A DNA stretch of 64,000 nucleotides from Phymatolithon calcareum (taxonomy: Eukaryota > Rhodophyta > Florideophyceae > Hapalidiales), in contig OZ345384.1 in NCBI GenBank assembly GCA_977006965.1, forward strand, positions 992,001 to 1,056,000, read 5' to 3'. The notes under the pieces were generated by a model. It was given only the letters and a program-made list of their open reading frames with translations. It did not search any database and was not told the DNA's origin. This document shows, one piece after another, positions 42,983 through 51,710 of this stretch. Position 1 is the stretch's first letter. Every line of letters starts with the position of its first letter. Position numbers and translations under genes: made by a program.

Positions 42983-43939
42983 GAGAGTACTTTAGGAGTT
43001 TGGAGGAGAGGCTGACCGGACTGAACGGACCACAAAAGAAACAAGACAAGTTTCCGGCGCGGGTGCCCGTGCCCGCGCCGGGGCAAGTGGCCGCAGCGAT
43101 CGAGCTGCACAAAGCGCTTTCTTCGGCGGTAATCCCGCGGGAAATGGCTGTCGCGATCGTGACCGCGCTCGCCTGGGACTCGGCGAATCGAGAACTCGCC
43201 ACGCTCGAAATGCCAGACTCAACCCCGCTGTCGCCGGATTTCGAAGAAATCTTGCGAATTTAAGCGGATTTGATACAGGCCGGCTATCATAACCGGTCCG
43301 GCCACGCGTGCACCTGTGCGTCACAGGAAGGAGACAAGAGCAGAGCCAGGAATTTTTCCCCGCTCCAAGGCAGGGTTTTTTTGAAATGGCAAGAGCTGTG
43401 CTCCGACCTCCCCATGGGACTATCGCCTTCTGGTAGTTTGGTAGTACACAGATTCCGCCCTGAGTGGTGTGCCGCAATGCTTAAGGAAGCTGGGAGAGAG
43501 GACAGAAGGAGTTCAAAGAAGGTAACGAGATGACCAGCTACCGTGAGCACCCTAAATGGTTTTCAACCCGGGTCATCCCTTTGAAGGACGGCGGCTGAAG
43601 ATTGGCTGCATAGAGATTTAGATTTTTTTTGCAACTGTTTAGTTGTTTATTTGAAAGCCCTCATTAACACTCCTAAGACTGTACGGGAGCAGCTTTTCGT
43701 AACTTGTTCATTCTAGTATATCGCCTGGTCCCTAATACAGGGACTCGTCGTTTTCTGAAATATGGCCCTTCGTTAGAGAGATTTAGATGTTTAGCTCCCC
43801 GAAGCTCTGCAATTTGTGCGTCTTAGAGCTGTTGTGACGACAAATACCACTCGTATATGTTAAAGTCTATTGTAGCCGTAAGGATGGGGAGTTGTTCGAT
43901 AACTCCGAAACCTGCATTAAAACAGAAGAAGAAGAAGAA
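42983..43939 (+). mobile_element. Retrocopy with (GAA)n tail, 957 bp, TSD
   Basis: TSD GAATGTCAACCTT (13 bp) at 42970-42982 and 43940-43952. At the 5' edge a frame is open (EYFRSLEERLTGLNGPQ ... VAAAIELHKALSSAVIPREM ... LSPDFEEILRI, stop at 43261), GC-rich and unlike its surroundings. About 500 bp of apparent 3' UTR then end in CATTAAAACA and GAA repeats. It is the 3' part of an unknown mRNA or of a LINE family not otherwise seen. The protein C-terminus is not one I recognise. LINE-C sits inside it at 43624-43776. Confidence 0.85.
43624..43776 (-). mobile_element. LINE-C minimal copy, 153 bp, TSD
   Basis: TSD AGAGATTTAGAT at 43612-43623 and 43777-43788. The sequence matches the first 125 bp of the copy at 29810 (TTTGCAACTGTTTAGTTG, TTTATTTGAAAGCCCTC), with a 3' run of A on its own strand. 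Confidence 0.92.
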
Positions 43940-44279
43940 GAATGTCAACCTTAGGCACCTTAAACGTGTTGTTCTTGCTCCTATCTAAAGAATCCCTGGT
44001 AGCTTGCCTTCAATAAGAATCTTCATTTATCTGCCTTCTTCTTCCCTTTCCCATTCCTTAATTGTTTCTTATCTCCTCCTCTTCTTCGTGACAGATCCCT
44101 GCTGGGCTTTCTGAAGGGCTTATCGCAAGTCTTCATAAATCTTGAGATATTCAATATCCTTCACTGCTTCCTTTAATTCCTCATCTCTTCCAAAGTACTC
44201 TTATTCTTCTTCAAGGCGCTTTTTGTGTCTTACCAGGCTTAATGCAAACCTTTCTACTTAATGACGTCTCCTCATCTTT

Positions 44280-44575
44280 TGTTTGTTTGTTTATTGCAGG
44301 TTATTCGACTTACACAAAGTGTACATTATTCAACATCTAGGGGTCCTCTAAATGTTCCTGATATGGATCCATTCCTGGTACTCGCGTATCTGCTTCGCGC
44401 TAGTACTGCTGCACACCACTCCACGGCGACATCCGTGTGCCCTTTGCGGAACGTTAATTCAATTCTTGCTCGTGACAGGACTCGAACCGGCGACCTCAAC
44501 ATTCCTGCCTGTATCATACCGAAATATGCGCACAGGTGCGCGGAGGCAATGTTTTACCGCTATACCACAGTTGGG
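44280..44575 (-). mobile_element. tRNA-derived SINE, 296 bp, TSD
   Basis: TSD TCCTCATCTTT at 44269-44279 and 44576-44586. On the minus strand the head carries a pol III A box (TGGTATAGCGG, near 44567) and B box (GGTTCGAGTCC, near 44480), spaced as in a tRNA. The body continues to a hairpin (TACAC-TTT-GTGTA) and the tail CCTGCAATAAAC with AAAC repeats. This 3' end resembles that of LINE-D (TGCAATAAAG with AAAG repeats), the likely source of its reverse transcriptase. The surrounding LINE-B frame closes up when the SINE is removed. Confidence 0.92.
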
Positions 44576-45165
44576 TCCTCATCTTTGGTCGTCCCAGTCC
44601 GCACAGAACTCGCATTCGGTCCCGGCGGTGTTCGGCACATTCTCCGAAAACATTCTTGTAGAACAAGCCCTCTGCAGACTCGATTGCCGAGAGCAATCGA
44701 TTTGTCATTGGAGTAACGTGTAACCCATACTCCCATTTCGGGATAATTAGAGACTTAAAGATCCTGATGCATGTCTCCGGTTTGAATCCTCGAACCTTCA
44801 CTCCAAGCTCCCGAAGCTTATGTATGCATCCTGCAGCATTTCAAAATCTTGCTATGGCCGTGTCATCCGTAACACCCTTGTTATTCATGCTTACCCCAAG
44901 ATACGAGAGTTCCCAGGCTTGATGCAGTTCTCGTCCCGCCAAGTAAAAAGTATTCTTCTGAAGCCCTTTGTATTTAAGAACTTCGCTTTTTCCCGGTTTA
45001 GTGTTCCATTTCATGCCATTTTCGCTTGCCCAAATGGTCTCTATATCAAGAAGTTTCTGCATTCCTCGTCTTGTCTTCGCTTGCAGCTGAATATCATCTG
45101 CGAACAATTGCACTGGGCTCTCTGAAACGTTTCCGTCTCTCTTGGAGACGGCTTCTGGTGACCGC

Positions 45166-45690
45166 CCGGGTGTGTCTTTTGCATTCATATTAAGTCTCTT
45201 TGTCCATTTCCTTGGGTCGTGGTGCTCGTTGGAGCGCCAACAGCTCAAGCCGAGCACCGGTTCCAATGTTTGTTGCCAAGTTCGATTTTCTCCAAAGCGA
45301 GGCTCTGTTGAAAATCACTCTTAAACACCTCATACTCGTGTTTCCTTCTCTTATATGTAGTACTCCTGGTAGCTTGTTCGGCTTGTCTATGGTATTTTTA
45401 TTATTCGCCGTTCTTCTTCCTCCTTCCAGCATTTAACGGTTTCCTCTGTTCGGTGCTTCTTCGACACCCTGCCGTCTTCCGCGTTTGTTGGCTCTGCAGT
45501 GAAGAGCTATACCCTGGCTGATGCAACTCATCGCATGCGGATATTAGCTTTCCTTCCTGGGCGAACTCTAAGTTAAAGCTCCAACTATGTTTTTCCCTCC
45601 TATTTAATACCGTTCTTCATCACCACATGATTTACTGGCGAGACTTTCCGTGAAAACGAGATGAACCATTCCGGTATTATTAAGCTATTT
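45166..45690 (-). mobile_element. LINE-B C-terminal fragment
   Basis: The minus strand encodes LPGVLHIREGNTSMRCLRVIFNRASLWRKS and ELLALQRAPRPKEMDKETEYECKRHTR in pieces. It is nearly the same as 31270-31780 and lacks the family 3' tail, which was displaced by the neighbouring LINE-B. Confidence 0.75.
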
Positions 45691-46607
45691 TATACTCAGA
45701 AAGTCCCATCGTACAAATGTATCCTAGTGATTAAGCGAATGCCGGAATAATATTCGCGACTCCTGCAACTGAGCACAAGAGATCGCAAACGAATGTTACA
45801 AGAGATCTTTTGAAAAACCCCGCGCACTGAAAAGAGAATTGCGCAAAAATAATGTATTCGAGAGAAAAACTCTCATCAGGCTGTCGAAATAGCTCCAGGA
45901 TGATCCTTCGTCCTGTTCTCGAATTTCGAAACTGCAGAATGCAGTAGCATACCGAGGCAAAGAAATGAAGAAACGGACTTTACCCACTCCACAAACTACT
46001 CGGCCGCGCGGGAAATCTGTCTAACATAGACGGTAAAGAGGTGTTTTCGGTCCAGCACCGAAAGATGAACATTCGGGGCGCGTTGGGCACTATGGCACTC
46101 GGAAAGCAAGACTCCTGGAAGCCAACTTATAGTTCGAGAGACAATTTGACAGTACTATATGGTCACTTTTCTTCTGGGATCTTAGCTACTGTAAGATGGT
46201 ATAGTATCTGGAAACTTCAAGCTTCGGGCTTTCCAAGAGCATGGGAGGTCTCGAATAGTCGCCAAAAGCAGTCTGGAGAACTTTTGCTATCTGATTGCAA
46301 TGAAGACTATTATAATGAATAAATCCCTACTCGTCCACCCAATCAGGGGAGGCACCAATTTAATCGCTGGAAATTGTTCAGACGCTTGCAATTTAAAAAA
46401 AATTCTAGAAGTGTGAACTCCGCAAAATTATCTTTGAAATTAATTACATGTCAATTACGCAAAAGAGAACTTTTACCACTTGTCCACCCGGACACGAGGC
46501 GAAACTCCTTTACAATAGTTGCAAGCATGATTGCAATTAATAATGCCCATGCAAGCAACTCATAATTGCAAGTAATTGCAATTGATTGCAATTATTTGTT
46601 AATGCAG
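45691..46607. other. Unassigned; TTGCAATT-rich at the right end
   Basis: Two short frames (45796-45987 minus; 46041-46322 plus) have no known domain. Bases 46518-46600 contain several copies of TTGCAAT/ATTGCAA, just downstream of the four-exon gene's stop codon. Confidence 0.35.
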
Positions 46608-47425
46608 TCATTTTCCCCTCGGGCACACTTTGTGTGCGTGGAGACATTCTATGCCACGGAACATGTTGCCTGAGGAAAAGAAACAAGAGAGATAGATTAG
46701 TAGGTATGCGAAAGTGATGAGGTCATCATGCCACTGAGATCGACACAACGTACAGTCGCCGGCGATGAATTTCAATTCCCAATTAAGACTCAAGACCACA
46801 TTTCCGTGATTGTCCTTGAATTGAATGGGGTTGATCGCAATTTCCTGTCCAAAGTGAGCAAACCAGAACTCCACCTTTCCAAGAAACTCTTCAGATCTGT
46901 ATAAATAAGAAAAAGTAGAGAACCAATCGGCTTAGAACTCCTTTTTCTCTTAGCATACTGTTATCAAGAGGGGGAACTTACTCGTCGTCTGCCGGAAGTT
47001 TCGGAAAATATTACGCAACAGAGAAGAAGAAGAAGAAGAAGAAGAAGAAGAAAAATAAATTTATAGAAGATTTCCCGTTAGTGCGAAAATGCAGTGTATA
47101 TGAAATTGTGAAAACTGCTGTCCCCACTTACGTTCCGAGAGCTTGCGCAGAATAATTGTGAGCTTCTCAAATCCCTTCATATGCAGTACATCCGATCTGC
47201 ATCACCAGTGATTTGATAAATAGGTTAGTTCCGACTAGCATACAGCCCTCAAAATATCAAGTAATTGGATACGTACTTCGTCGAAGAGTCATCGGTCGTA
47301 GGGTCTTGTTTCTGAATCATGAGGTATGCGAATTGGCGAGAACCGCAGAACACTTGCACCGTGTACCCTTGGGTGCGGAAAGCCTCGCACCAGGGATGGT
47401 AGAGGGAGAGTCGTCCCGGCGCCAT
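46608..47425 (-). CDS. Four-exon gene, 136 codons, unknown function
   Basis: Exons on the minus strand: 47277-47425, 47132-47196, 46754-46888, 46608-46669. Introns of 80, 243 and 84 nt start GTACGT, GTAAGT and GTACGT and end in AG; branch-point-like CTAAC (intron 1) and TACTAAT (intron 3) lie upstream of TGATGCAG and of the pyrimidine-rich TTTTCCTCAG. Phases agree and give one frame from ATG (47425) to TGA (46608). Only intron 2's acceptor is uncertain: a better CAG lies 8 nt upstream but shifts the frame. The protein starts MAPGRLSLYHPWCEAFRT, has FCGSRQFAYLM, VEFWFAHFGQEIAIN and a Cys-containing end (FRGIECLHAHKVCPRGK). No signal peptide or known domain is seen. Intron 2 holds a GAA repeat. 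Confidence 0.65.
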
Positions 47426-47483
47426 GTTGGCTGCACACTTTCCCTTTGAGTGACAGTTCGGGTCTTTAGCACAGGAGCTGGCC

Positions 47484-47491
47484 CTTTTATA
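47484..47491 (-). promoter_or_regulatory. TATA box of the four-exon gene
   Basis: TATAAAAG within CGCCTATAAAAGGGCC on the minus strand, 59 nt upstream of the ATG. That places a start site about 30 nt upstream of the ATG and supports exon 1. Confidence 0.65.
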
Positions 47492-47499
47492 GGCGTTTC

Positions 47500-48259
47500 T
47501 GGGAGAGGTTTTTCAAGATGATCCGAATTTTAAAGAAAGGGAAAGATTTTGACTCGGAACCACGAAATGCAGCTGCAGCATATAAATTGAGAATAGGAAC
47601 AGAGAGACTCGTAAATTCGCGAAGCCAACGAGAAAGCGTAAGAAACCAATAAAACCGATTGGAGATCTTGAATGTGCAGCCAGTGGTGAGCGCCCAAAGA
47701 GCGCGAATTTATGTGGCACATTCCAAAGTCTTCAACTTTCCCTTCAGGAATTTAAGTTGCACCTTCCTCGAGAACAACAGCAGCGCCCGTAGTTTCCTGG
47801 CGAAAAGAGGGTACTTATCTGGATTGAAGATCACTACACGAGAGTAATTTGGTCTCTCGTTACAACTTCTGGTTGCCCAGCTGGAGGTTAAATATCAAAT
47901 TCAGAATATGGAAGTTCAGAGGGAAGGGCCATTGAATTTAGGATGACGAAAACGCCCGGTCTAGAAGCCTCAGATTGCGAAAACGACTGGTAGTTCATAG
48001 ATCACAAAGACTTTTTGAAGACTGAGAATTTACTCCGGAAAAGAGATGGAAATCGAATGACAGCACGATTATGCTGTAGAATGGTGTATATGGAACGTAA
48101 GAGAAGCTCTGGCCAGTCTGAATGGTGGGCTGGGCAAGAAGGGAATTGTCGGCGAAGAATTTTGAAGGCAGTGTGCTGAATGGCCCGATGACCATCTCTC
48201 GGTTTTGTTTTTTAGTATTTCGAGTCGAACCATATTCCATTACACACAAGATGAAGAAG
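47500..48259. other. Possible gene fragment, otherwise unassigned
   Basis: A minus-strand frame 47995-48249, with an ATG, encodes 84 residues (EMVIGPFSTLPSKFFADN, FYSIIVLSFDFHLFSGVN) that look protein-like but unfamiliar. It may be an exon; no clear donor follows. Nothing else is supported. Confidence 0.25.
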
Positions 48260-48270
48260 TGTTAGTTTTC

Positions 48271-48335
48271 TAGGAGCGCTTTGGAGTACACCTTGTGTAC
48301 TATTAATTAATCTCGCCATAAAGAAAGAAAGAAAA
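48271..48335 (+). mobile_element. Minimal retroposon 3' end, 65 bp
   Basis: Near-perfect 11-bp flanks (TGTTAGTTTTC at 48260-48270, TGTGAGTTTTC at 48336-48346) enclose a hairpin (GTACACCTTGTGTAC) and ATAAAG with AAAG repeats. The 3' end is of the LINE-D/SINE type. Confidence 0.7.
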
Positions 48336-48389
48336 TGTGAGTTTTCATTTACCAGTTACCAACGCGTCGGTATTCGCTTGGGGCAACTT

Positions 48390-49596
48390 TTCGAACGCCC
48401 CTCAAGGGTCCCCACTGAGCCTGTGCCTGTACAATATCTTCATGAACACATTCGCAGAAGCGGTCTCCAAGGTCCCCAGCGACGTCTCTGATAATCCAGC
48501 GCAACTGTTCGCTGACGATATCCAGCTGCAATCTAAGGATGGAGAAGGAATGCAGAAGCTGCTTGATATAGCAACGACCTGGGCGGAGGAAAATGGTATG
48601 AGCTGGAACACAAAGCCAGGAAAGAGCGAGATCCTTAAATACAAGGGACTTCCGAAACACACCTTCCACATTGCGGGTTGAGTTCTTCATCAAGCATGGA
48701 CGCTCTCGTATCTCGGGATAAGCATGAACCACAAAGGCGGAACAGACGACATGACGTTATCAAGAGTACGAAATGCAGTGGGGTGCAGACACAAACTGCA
48801 GGATATTGGAGTCAATGTTCGAGGCTTTCAGCCTGTGACATGCAGTGGGAGTATGCATTCCGCGTGACGACACTGACAAAGCGACTACAATCAGCAATCG
48901 AATCTGCAGAAAGTTTACTCTTCAAGAATGTTTTTGGGACATATGCCCAGCAGCGCCATGGTAGAATGCGAGTTCTGTGACGACTAGAACCACCAGCCAT
49001 GAGGAGAAGACACCAAGCAGAAAGGTTTCTGCGAGTCTAGTGAGACAAAAGAAGCGCCTCGATGTAGCAGATGAGTATTCTGGGAGAGATGAAGACATTA
49101 AGGAGGCAACCAAGGACATAGAGTGCCTCAAGAAATATGAAGATCTGCAGCAAGCTCTCGATAAAGCGGAGGAGGGCTCAGTCTCAAAAAAAGGGCGACG
49201 AAAAGAAATAATTGAGTTATGGGCAAAGGAAGAAGAGGGAAGATCGCTCGAGATATGAACTGATTCGAACAATCTACCGGTGGTTCTCCGCGTAAGAGAA
49301 AGATCGACACGGTGGCGATGCCTACGGCTGATATTCAACAGAGCACCTCATTGGAGTACTAGGTGCATACTTTGGTGCCACAGCCGTGATTGAGCTGGTC
49401 GCGCTCCAACGCATTTTATCTTCATTCAAGATTAGTCCTGAAATTGACTCACTAGAGCACTTGTTGGGAGAGAAATACGAATCAAGAATATAGTGAATAG
49501 TCAAACTACGTTAGCTTGGAAAATCGTGCAAAAGTGGCCCTGTTACTCTTGAATAGAGGCCTTGGGAGCTTTTAAAATAAATCAACACATATCCCC
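48390..49596 (+). mobile_element. LINE-B copy, 5'-truncated, plus strand
   Basis: The frame 48337-48681 has APQGSPLSLCLYNIFMNTF, QLFADDIQLQ (FADD intact) and KPGKSEILKYKG. A stop follows, then YLGISMNHKG, a C-terminal part with many stops (GSVSKKGRRKEII), LPVVLRVRERSTRWRCLR, ALVGREIRIKNI, and the tail GGGAGCTTTTAAAATAAATC ending ATCCCC at 49596. No clear TSD (CATTTA on both sides is short). Confidence 0.85.
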
Positions 49597-50190
49597 ATTT
49601 AGATGAGCAGTGCTTCGAGGGTCTTCATTTTTTAACTCCAGAGATGGTTTGACACACTGCAGTACCACTCTGCGTAATACGCGGGGCCCGTCCATGCGGA
49701 CGATGTGACCATCGCTGGAGCGACATCTCTGCCTCCTGGACGTCCCACATGGAATCTCTCCCTCGCAACAACCGAGGGTATCCTGTGCTACGCGCGGGTG
49801 CGTGCATTACAGGATAAGAACATCTATGGCACGGTTAAATCTGCAATGACATAGGAATTGGTTTTGACTGCTACATCTTCTCAGCTTTGTCGAATTACTT
49901 CAAGACATCCGTGCATTCATAGCACGATTTGCACAACAATCCAATGGGCTGTTTCAGTAGTCTCCATGCCTCCCACCAACCAGTCCAAGTTATATCGTCT
50001 TGGTACATCAGCTAGAGTCATAGTCTTAACGGTGCTGCACCATAGTGTTGAAGAGCAATGAGAACAGTGTTTAATAAAGCCATGTTTCCTCTATAAGCTC
50101 TAAACTACCAGAATAGACATGAAGCGCACTTTTGCGGAAGGTAATGCAGTTGAGCCGATCCATCTGTCGATTCCTTCTGCAGAGCGGACG
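49597..50190. other. Intergenic, no gene seen
   Basis: Short frames only. It contains the downstream flank of the Cys-rich gene. No terminator or poly(A) signal on the minus strand is convincing. Confidence 0.4.
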
Positions 50191-50601
50191 TTAAACGCAG
50201 AGCTTTTTTGCCGCAGCTAGACAGGCGCCAAACGCCGAGGATCCCACCCCAGCCGCACATGCGGATTGCGCAGCGGCGTAGCAGGCTGTAAATGAAGTCC
50301 AGCCAGCACCGGCGCAAAAAGGGACACATGCCGCCTGTGCCGCAGCGTAGCATGCTGCGAATGCGGGTAGTGCTGCCGAACCACACCCAGCGGCGGCCGT
50401 CGCCTGACACGCGGAGTAACACAACGGCCCAGTAGGGTTCAGAAGGGTACAACTTTTGGCGCCCGCGGCCTGACACGCACCATACGCGAGGGCACTCGCG
50501 GGCGCTGACGCGGCACACGATGAAACAGCTCCGGCAATACAGCTCAGGCTTGCTGTGGCTGCTGGGACAAAGACGGCGAGTACGATTAGAACAGATTTCA
50601 T
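50191..50601 (-). CDS. Small secreted Ala/Cys-rich protein, 136 aa
   Basis: The ATG at 50601 is chosen because it directly begins a signal peptide (MKSVLIVLAVFVPAATAS, cleavage about residue 18). The mature part has 14 Cys, many Ala and Gly, and repeated helical hairpins of the form CYAAAQAAC, GACQAAGAKSC, ACYAAAQSAC and ACLAAAKKLC, each with C-x6 to 7-C spacing. The even Cys number fits full disulphide pairing outside the cell. The style resembles the zygote-specific Cys-rich (Zys3-like) secreted proteins of algae and fungi. That is a resemblance only; no catalytic role is expected, and a cell-wall or surface role is a guess. Single exon; base composition is more GC-rich than the flanks. Confidence 0.8.
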   Translation of the reverse strand: MKSVLIVLAVFVPAATASLSCIAGAVSSCAASAPASALAYGACQAAGAKSCTLLNPTGPLCYSACQATAAAGCGSAALPAFAACYAAAQAACVPFCAGAGWTSFTACYAAAQSACAAGVGSSAFGACLAAAKKLCV

Positions 50602-51014
50602 GTTGAGTGGAGCCCTTGACTGTGGGACGCGCATAAGTTTGAAGTGAGACAAACGTTCGGAGTCCCTTCGTGAAGAAGAGAGAACCGTCGACTGTATTTG
50701 TAGTAATCCTCACTACACCTATTACATCCTCGCAAGCCCTATTGTGTCCCGCCTGGAACTCTGGCGCGAGATTCACTAACGGGACAGTATCACCGTTGCA
50801 TGATGATTGGGGGCGAGCGATGAGGAGAGCCTCCGTGGGCACCAAGACACGATCATTATGAATTACGCAGGTCGAGTTCTGCGTTCAAAAAAGTCTACCC
50901 AGACGGCCGAGCCTGCTCACCGTCAATATCAGTCAAGAGACTTTCCATCATGCAAAGTCTCTCGACTGTACAACCGAACTCTTCCCAAGCATCACGCGAC
51001 CGAGCAGCAGCGCG
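50602..51014. other. Upstream region of the Cys-rich gene
   Basis: Probable promoter of the minus-strand gene, but no TATA box is clear. A plus-strand frame 50670-50861 has no known domain. Confidence 0.3.
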
Positions 51015-51121
51015 CCACAAGTCTCCCGTTCGTGTTTGCAGTCAGAGCGAAACGAATATTTTAAAAAATAACTAAAACATTCGTTTCTCTCGGACGACGA
51101 AAACGAACGCGAGACTTGTGG
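51015..51121. repeat. Foldback element, 107 bp
   Basis: Imperfect inverted arms: CCACAAGTCTCCCGTTCG on the left and, read on the minus strand, CCACAAGTCTCGCGTTCG on the right, continuing through GAAACGAAT on both arms to an A/T-rich loop. A related arm sequence (GTCAGAGCGAAACGA) occurs at 21352. It is probably a foldback MITE. Confidence 0.75.
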
Positions 51122-51710
51122 GAGTATTCGTTAACATTATTTAGCAGTGTATTATGCCAATCTATGGGCCGTCGCAAACGGAACCTTAGTGGGTAAGAGC
51201 AACAAGGAAAGCCATGTAGCAGAGGTAAAGGCGATCAAGAAGGACAAAGTGCGATCGTTTCCAGGCGTACCTGTACTTCAGCGCCACACGGCACTGAGTC
51301 TCGTTCAATAAACGATCCTTCGGGAAGGTATGATACCTCTTTTGAGCACCTCCGTGGCCATTTCAGAATTGATCAGAATAATACAGTACCGGATATTATC
51401 ATACTCTAATCAATGCTCAAAATTTCATTGCAATTCCTTCCTTATTACAGTAGAGCAAAGAATTGAACAGTAGCCTCGCTGGTGTTTTGGCGCGAGATGC
51501 AAATTTGAAATTCGAGCGCCAGAGCAAATTTCCACTATTGATCTACACGTGTATTTTGCACCAGCGCACACCGAGCACAAATGGCAGAAGATCCAGCCAC
51601 CCACCCTGCCGAGCTTTTTAAATTCGATTGCTCCCTGTTCTCCTGCGAACCGAAACGCTCTACCCCGCGAGCTGTGAGGAAAAGCGACAACCGTGGCGCC
51701 TTCCAGTGCC

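Larger units (their letters stand above)
42923..45165 (-). mobile_element. LINE-B copy, minus strand, split by a retrocopy and a SINE
   Basis: Decayed ORF2 pieces: VQLFADDIQLQAKTRRGMQ and YLGVSMNNKGVTDD (44841-45165), CIRIFKSLIIPKWEYGLH and RRDRMRVLCGLGRPKMR (44587-44801), then VERFALSLVRHKKRLEEE (after the SINE) and a C-terminal part to about 43953, continued at 42935-42982 left of the retrocopy. The order shows one LINE-B interrupted twice. Its 5' end at 45165 abuts another LINE-B C-terminal piece. Confidence 0.82.

Noticed and set aside
44470-44575. A functional tRNA gene on the minus strand
   Set aside because: A and B boxes are present, but the cloverleaf cannot be closed and the unit has a TSD and a retroposon tail; it is a SINE head.
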